DNA of 64,000 nt. It comes from SZUA-430 sp040080835. GTDB taxonomy: Bacteria; Pseudomonadota; Alphaproteobacteria; Micropepsales; Micropepsaceae. The DNA lies in the NCBI GenBank assembly GCA_040080835.1, contig JBEBHP010000002.1, forward strand, positions 186,001-250,000, read 5' to 3'. Both the position numbers and the translations under genes were made by a program. Below, in pieces: positions 61,063 through 64,000 of the stretch. The notes under the pieces are model-generated. The model was not told where the DNA came from. It searched no databases and was given only the letters and a program-made list of their open reading frames with translations. Position 1 is the stretch's first letter; each line of letters opens with the position of its first letter.

Positions 61063-62856
61063 CTATTTTGTTGCGGCTTGCTCCGCGCCTCTCTGCGGTC
61101 GCATGTCTTCGCGGTTGATGCCGGCCACGACTACGGGTTTCTTCATGGCGTCGCGGCGGAAGGGTTCGCCAAGTTCCTGGTTCAGAATGACTTCGATGAA
61201 CGTCGTCACGCGATTCTTCTGCTCCTCGCATGCCTTCGTCAGCGCCGCGGTCAACTCGCCCTGCGTGCGAACGGTGACACCCTTCAGGCCGCAGCCCTCC
61301 GCAACTCGTGCATAGCTCAAATGTGGGTCCAGTTCGGTGCCGACAAAATTATTGTCGTACCAGAGGATCGAGTTCCGCTTTTCGGCACCCCACTGGTAAT
61401 TCCGGAAGATGACCATTGTGATTCCGGGCCATTCCTCGCGACCAATTGAACTCATCTCGCTCATCGAAATGCCAAATGCGCCGTCACCGGCGAAGCCGAC
61501 AACAGGCACGCCGGGACAGCCGATCTTGGCGCCGATGATCGCTGGAAAACCATAGCCGCAAGGCCCGAACATGCCAGGCGCCAGGTACTTGCGCCCTTTT
61601 TCAAAGGAGGGATAGGCGTTGCCGATGGCGCAGTTGTTTCCGATGTCGCTCGAGATGATGGCATCCTTTGGCAACGCTGCCTGGATGGCTCGCCACGCTT
61701 GTCGCGGCGACATCCGGTCGGGATCCCGACGCCTGGCGTCGGCGTTCCAGATTGTACCTGGATCATCGTCCTCGTGATCCATGCTCGACAGGGTCTGGCG
61801 CCATGCGGACTTCGTCTGATGGACAAGCGCCTTGCGTTCCTCGCGACCAATATTGCCAGCTGACGCAGACAACTGCGCGAGGATCTGTCGCGCCACCAGT
61901 TTTGCGTCGCCGCAAATGCCCACCGAGACGGGCTTGGTCAATCCGATGCGATCGGCGTTGATATCCACCTGAATGATTTTGGCAGTCTTCGGCCAGTAGT
62001 CGATCCCATAACCGGGCAGGGTGGAGAACGGGTTCAAACGCGTTCCGAGCGCGAGCACGACATCCGCCCTGGCTATCAGTTCCATCGCTGCTTTTGAACC
62101 ATTATAGCCGAGAGGGCCGGCCGCCAGGGGATGCGAGCCCGGAAAACTGTCATTGTGCTGATAGCCGCTGCACACGGGCGCATCCAGGCGTTCAGCCAGC
62201 GCGGAGCAGTCGGGAATGGCATCGCCGATCACGACGCCGCCACCTGCAAGGATCACTGGAAACTGCGCCGATGACAAAAGCCTCGCAGCCTCCGCGATGG
62301 CCTGGGCACCACCGGATGGACGTTCAAAAAGCGTCACCAGAGGCAAATTGATATCAACAACCTGGGTCCACAGATCACGCGGCACATTGATCTGTGCCGG
62401 CGCGGAAAGTCGTATCGCTTTCAGGATGACACGGTTCAGCACCTCCGCAATACGGGTGGGATCACGCACTTCCTCCTGATAGCAGACCATGTCCTTGAAC
62501 AGTGCCATCTGCTCCACCTCCTGGAAGCCGCCCTGGCCAATCGTCTTGTTTGCGGCCTGTGGCGTCACAAGCAGCATTGGCGTGTGGTTCCAGTACGCCG
62601 TCTTCACGGGCGTCACGAAGTTCGTGATGCCGGGACCATTCTGGGCGATCGCCATCGCAATCTTGCCCGTGGCACGCGTATAGCCGTCGCAAATCGTTCC
62701 GGCGTTGCCTTCATGCGCGCAGTCCCAGAACGTAATCCCGGCTTTGGGGAAAAGATCCGAGATCGGCATCATCGCCGACCCGATAATCCCGAAGGCGTGC
62801 TCGATACCATGCATCTGCAGCACTTTCACGAAAGCTTCTTCTGTGGTCATTTTCAT
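61063..62856 (-). CDS. xsc: Sulfoacetaldehyde acetyltransferase
   Basis: A 597-residue thiamine-diphosphate enzyme that converts sulfoacetaldehyde and phosphate to acetyl phosphate and sulfite, the key step of taurine and related sulfonate breakdown. The order and wording MKMTTEEAFVKVLQMHGIEH, GPGITNFVTPVKTAYWNHTP, GGFQEVEQM, NPFSTLPGYGIDYWP, and VGFAGDGAFGISMSEM (ThDP/Mg motif GDG...) match Xsc rather than acetolactate synthase. YQWGAEKRNS and LGEPFRRDAMKKPV are also Xsc-specific. Neither tauR nor pta adjoins it; a pta lies at 52.3 kb. It heads a minus-strand xsc-aqpS-arsC group. Confidence 0.94.
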   Translation of the reverse strand: MKMTTEEAFVKVLQMHGIEHAFGIIGSAMMPISDLFPKAGITFWDCAHEGNAGTICDGYTRATGKIAMAIAQNGPGITNFVTPVKTAYWNHTPMLLVTPQAANKTIGQGGFQEVEQMALFKDMVCYQEEVRDPTRIAEVLNRVILKAIRLSAPAQINVPRDLWTQVVDINLPLVTLFERPSGGAQAIAEAARLLSSAQFPVILAGGGVVIGDAIPDCSALAERLDAPVCSGYQHNDSFPGSHPLAAGPLGYNGSKAAMELIARADVVLALGTRLNPFSTLPGYGIDYWPKTAKIIQVDINADRIGLTKPVSVGICGDAKLVARQILAQLSASAGNIGREERKALVHQTKSAWRQTLSSMDHEDDDPGTIWNADARRRDPDRMSPRQAWRAIQAALPKDAIISSDIGNNCAIGNAYPSFEKGRKYLAPGMFGPCGYGFPAIIGAKIGCPGVPVVGFAGDGAFGISMSEMSSIGREEWPGITMVIFRNYQWGAEKRNSILWYDNNFVGTELDPHLSYARVAEGCGLKGVTVRTQGELTAALTKACEEQKNRVTTFIEVILNQELGEPFRRDAMKKPVVVAGINREDMRPQRGAEQAATK

Positions 62857-63058
62857 GGGACAGCTACCCTTTCAGCTTCATTCGTTTTAACAGAACCGCC
62901 GTTCGAGCCAAGCGACATCACGGCTCTGCACTGTTGCTTCATCCAGGCGTGCTTGACGCTACGCCCCCGAGGCGCAGCCCTGCACTGGCACTGAACAACT
63001 TGCCAAAACGCCACCCGAAAGGTGTTGCAGGCCGCGGCGGTAGTGGCATGATTTGCCC
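62857..63058. other. 202-base divergent region between xsc and the riboflavin gene
   Basis: Both genes must start transcription here. I see no clear -35/-10 pair and no RFN-type (FMN riboswitch) fold before the riboflavin gene. The octamer CTGCACTG occurs twice in direct orientation (62927-62934 and 62981-62988), which could be a binding site or chance. Confidence 0.35.
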
Positions 63059-64000
63059 ATGAAGCTCACCGACTGGCTGCAAAGCCAAAGCATCACCCGG
63101 GTAGATTTTGCCCGCCGTACCGGCCTCTCTCCCAGCGCCGTCACCCAGCTCTGCAACAACGAGGACGCCTGGCTGTCACGCGAGACGGCAGGCATCATCT
63201 TGCGCGAAACCGGTGGTGCGGTGACGCCCAACGACTTCATGCCAACGCCGGAAGAAGACGTCAGCCAAACGGCGCCCGCAACAGTGCCCGAAGCGATCGA
63301 AGCCTTTTCCCGGGGCGAGATGATCATCGTCACTGACGACAACGACCGCGAAAACGAAGGTGACATTTTTGTCGCCGCCTCGAAATGCACGCCAGAGAAA
63401 ATGGCATTCATCATCCGCAACACATCGGGCATTGTGTGCGCACCGCTTTCACTGGAGCGCGCCCGGCACTTGCGGTTGGACCCGATGGTCGCTGTCAATG
63501 ACGCCCCGCTGGGCACGGCCTTCACTGTGTCCATCGACGTCAGGCACGGTCTTACCACGGGGATCTCTGCCGACGAACGCACCAGCACCGTTCGCGCACT
63601 CGCAAATGGAAACACCGACCAGCGTGACTTTGTCCGGCCAGGTCACGTCTTTCCGCTCATCGCAAAAAGCGGCGGGGTGCTCATGCGCTCCGGTCACACG
63701 GAAGCCTGCATCGACATGTGCCGGCTTGCGAACTTGGCCCTCGCAGGCGTTCTAGCCGAACTGACCAACAACGATGGATCCGTCATGCGGGGTCCCGCCG
63801 TGGCCGCGTTTGCGCACCGGCACAAGCTCAAGCGCATCTCGGTCGCAGACCTCATTGCATACCGCCAGTCGCGAGAGAAGTTGGTAACAAGACTGTCGAC
63901 ACTGCCGGTCGAAACCGAATTCGGCACGCTTCAGGCACACACATACTCGACGCCCTTCGACGACGTTCATCACTTCGCCTTTGTGTTGGGCGAGATCGGC
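63059..64000 (+). CDS. ribB: HTH-fused 3,4-dihydroxy-2-butanone 4-phosphate synthase, with start of a GTP cyclohydrolase II-like domain (3' end outside window)
   Basis: The frame runs open to the last base; 314 residues are visible. Residues 1-60 are a Cro/YdaS-like helix-turn-helix (ITRVDFARRTGLSPSAVTQL, ending TGGAVTPNDF), residues 61-75 a linker, and 76 to about 270 a full RibB domain: DDNDRENEGD (93-102) binds metal, and RPGHVFPL and SGHTEACIDM hold catalytic residues. From about 281 (LSTLPVETEFGTLQAHTY) a RibA-like domain begins. RibB makes the four-carbon unit of riboflavin from ribulose 5-phosphate. ATG 63059 is favoured because the HTH is in frame with no stop or better start before RibB. 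A DNA-binding role is inference. Confidence 0.9.
   Translation, partial: MKLTDWLQSQSITRVDFARRTGLSPSAVTQLCNNEDAWLSRETAGIILRETGGAVTPNDFMPTPEEDVSQTAPATVPEAIEAFSRGEMIIVTDDNDRENEGDIFVAASKCTPEKMAFIIRNTSGIVCAPLSLERARHLRLDPMVAVNDAPLGTAFTVSIDVRHGLTTGISADERTSTVRALANGNTDQRDFVRPGHVFPLIAKSGGVLMRSGHTEACIDMCRLANLALAGVLAELTNNDGSVMRGPAVAAFAHRHKLKRISVADLIAYRQSREKLVTRLSTLPVETEFGTLQAHTYSTPFDDVHHFAFVLGEIG

Noticed and set aside
61063..62856. Reading of xsc as acetolactate synthase large subunit
   Set aside because: The N-terminal block MKMTTEEAFVKVLQMHGIEH and the C-terminal LGEPFRRDAMKKP are Xsc-type, and no small subunit gene follows.
1..64000. CRISPR arrays, tRNA/rRNA genes, insertion sequences, prophage
   Set aside because: No regularly spaced repeats, no cloverleaf in any gap, and no transposase, integrase or phage structural gene seen on either strand.

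Overview
The window is a chromosomal segment of a Gram-negative alphaproteobacterium. The evidence is gene order: rpsB-tsf-pyrH-frr-uppS-cdsA-dxr-rseP-bamA-ompH-lpxD-fabZ-lpxA-lpxI-lpxB, and trpG-trpD/C-moaC-moeA-lexA beside comEC, gltX and gltA. It is also shown by the use of LpxI rather than LpxH and by direct-repeat GTTC-N7-GTTC SOS boxes at lexA. Base composition looks like the mid to high 50s percent G+C by eye (not computed). The TonB/ExbBD genes, M13 peptidase and sulfatase fit an aerobic environmental heterotroph, perhaps near Caulobacterales; I cannot name the genus. I see no rRNA, tRNA, CRISPR array, insertion sequence or prophage.

Layout. 1-11.4 kb: the 3' part of dnaE, then an accessory stretch (secreted protein, nitronate monooxygenase, lipoprotein, membrane-anchored sulfatase, DUF1330 protein, a TetR/membrane protein/GST operon, a two-PPC-domain membrane protein, an aminotransferase). 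11.6-26.4 kb: fifteen co-directional genes for translation (rpsB, tsf, frr), UMP kinase, isoprenoid and phospholipid precursors (dxr, uppS, cdsA), envelope proteolysis (rseP), outer-membrane protein assembly (bamA, ompH) and lipid A (lpxD, fabZ, lpxA, lpxI, lpxB). 26.4-42 kb, mostly minus strand: gltA and gltX, comEC on the plus strand, then ppiD-trpE and trpG-trpDC-moaC-moeA-lexA, with a plus-strand aldehyde dehydrogenase gene wedged between trpE and trpG. 42.2-48.6 kb: tpiA, rlpA, a DD-carboxypeptidase, tmk, holB, tatD and a metallo-beta-lactamase-fold gene. 49.1-52.3 kb: exbB-exbD-tonB-exbD, a strong terminator, then a second tonB. 52.3-64 kb: accessory metabolism with pta, an unknown repeat protein, a long nested inverted repeat, a threonine-dehydratase-like enzyme, an M13 peptidase, a CoA-transferase, a flavoprotein hydroxylase, a minus-strand xsc-aqpS-arsC group, and at the edge an HTH-fused riboflavin gene.

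The most unusual points are two cofactor-biosynthesis enzymes each fused to a Cro/XRE-like helix-turn-helix (MoaC at its C-terminus, RibB at its N-terminus); an in-frame TrpD-TrpC fusion whose junction keeps an ATGA; a trp operon split by an opposite-strand gene; a perfect 12-bp hairpin that buries the ribosome binding site of a CoA-transferase gene; a 28-bp inverted repeat built from octamers with a second hairpin inside its loop; and sulfoacetaldehyde acetyltransferase grouped with an arsenic-type aquaporin and arsenate reductase, while phosphate acetyltransferase lies about 8 kb away.
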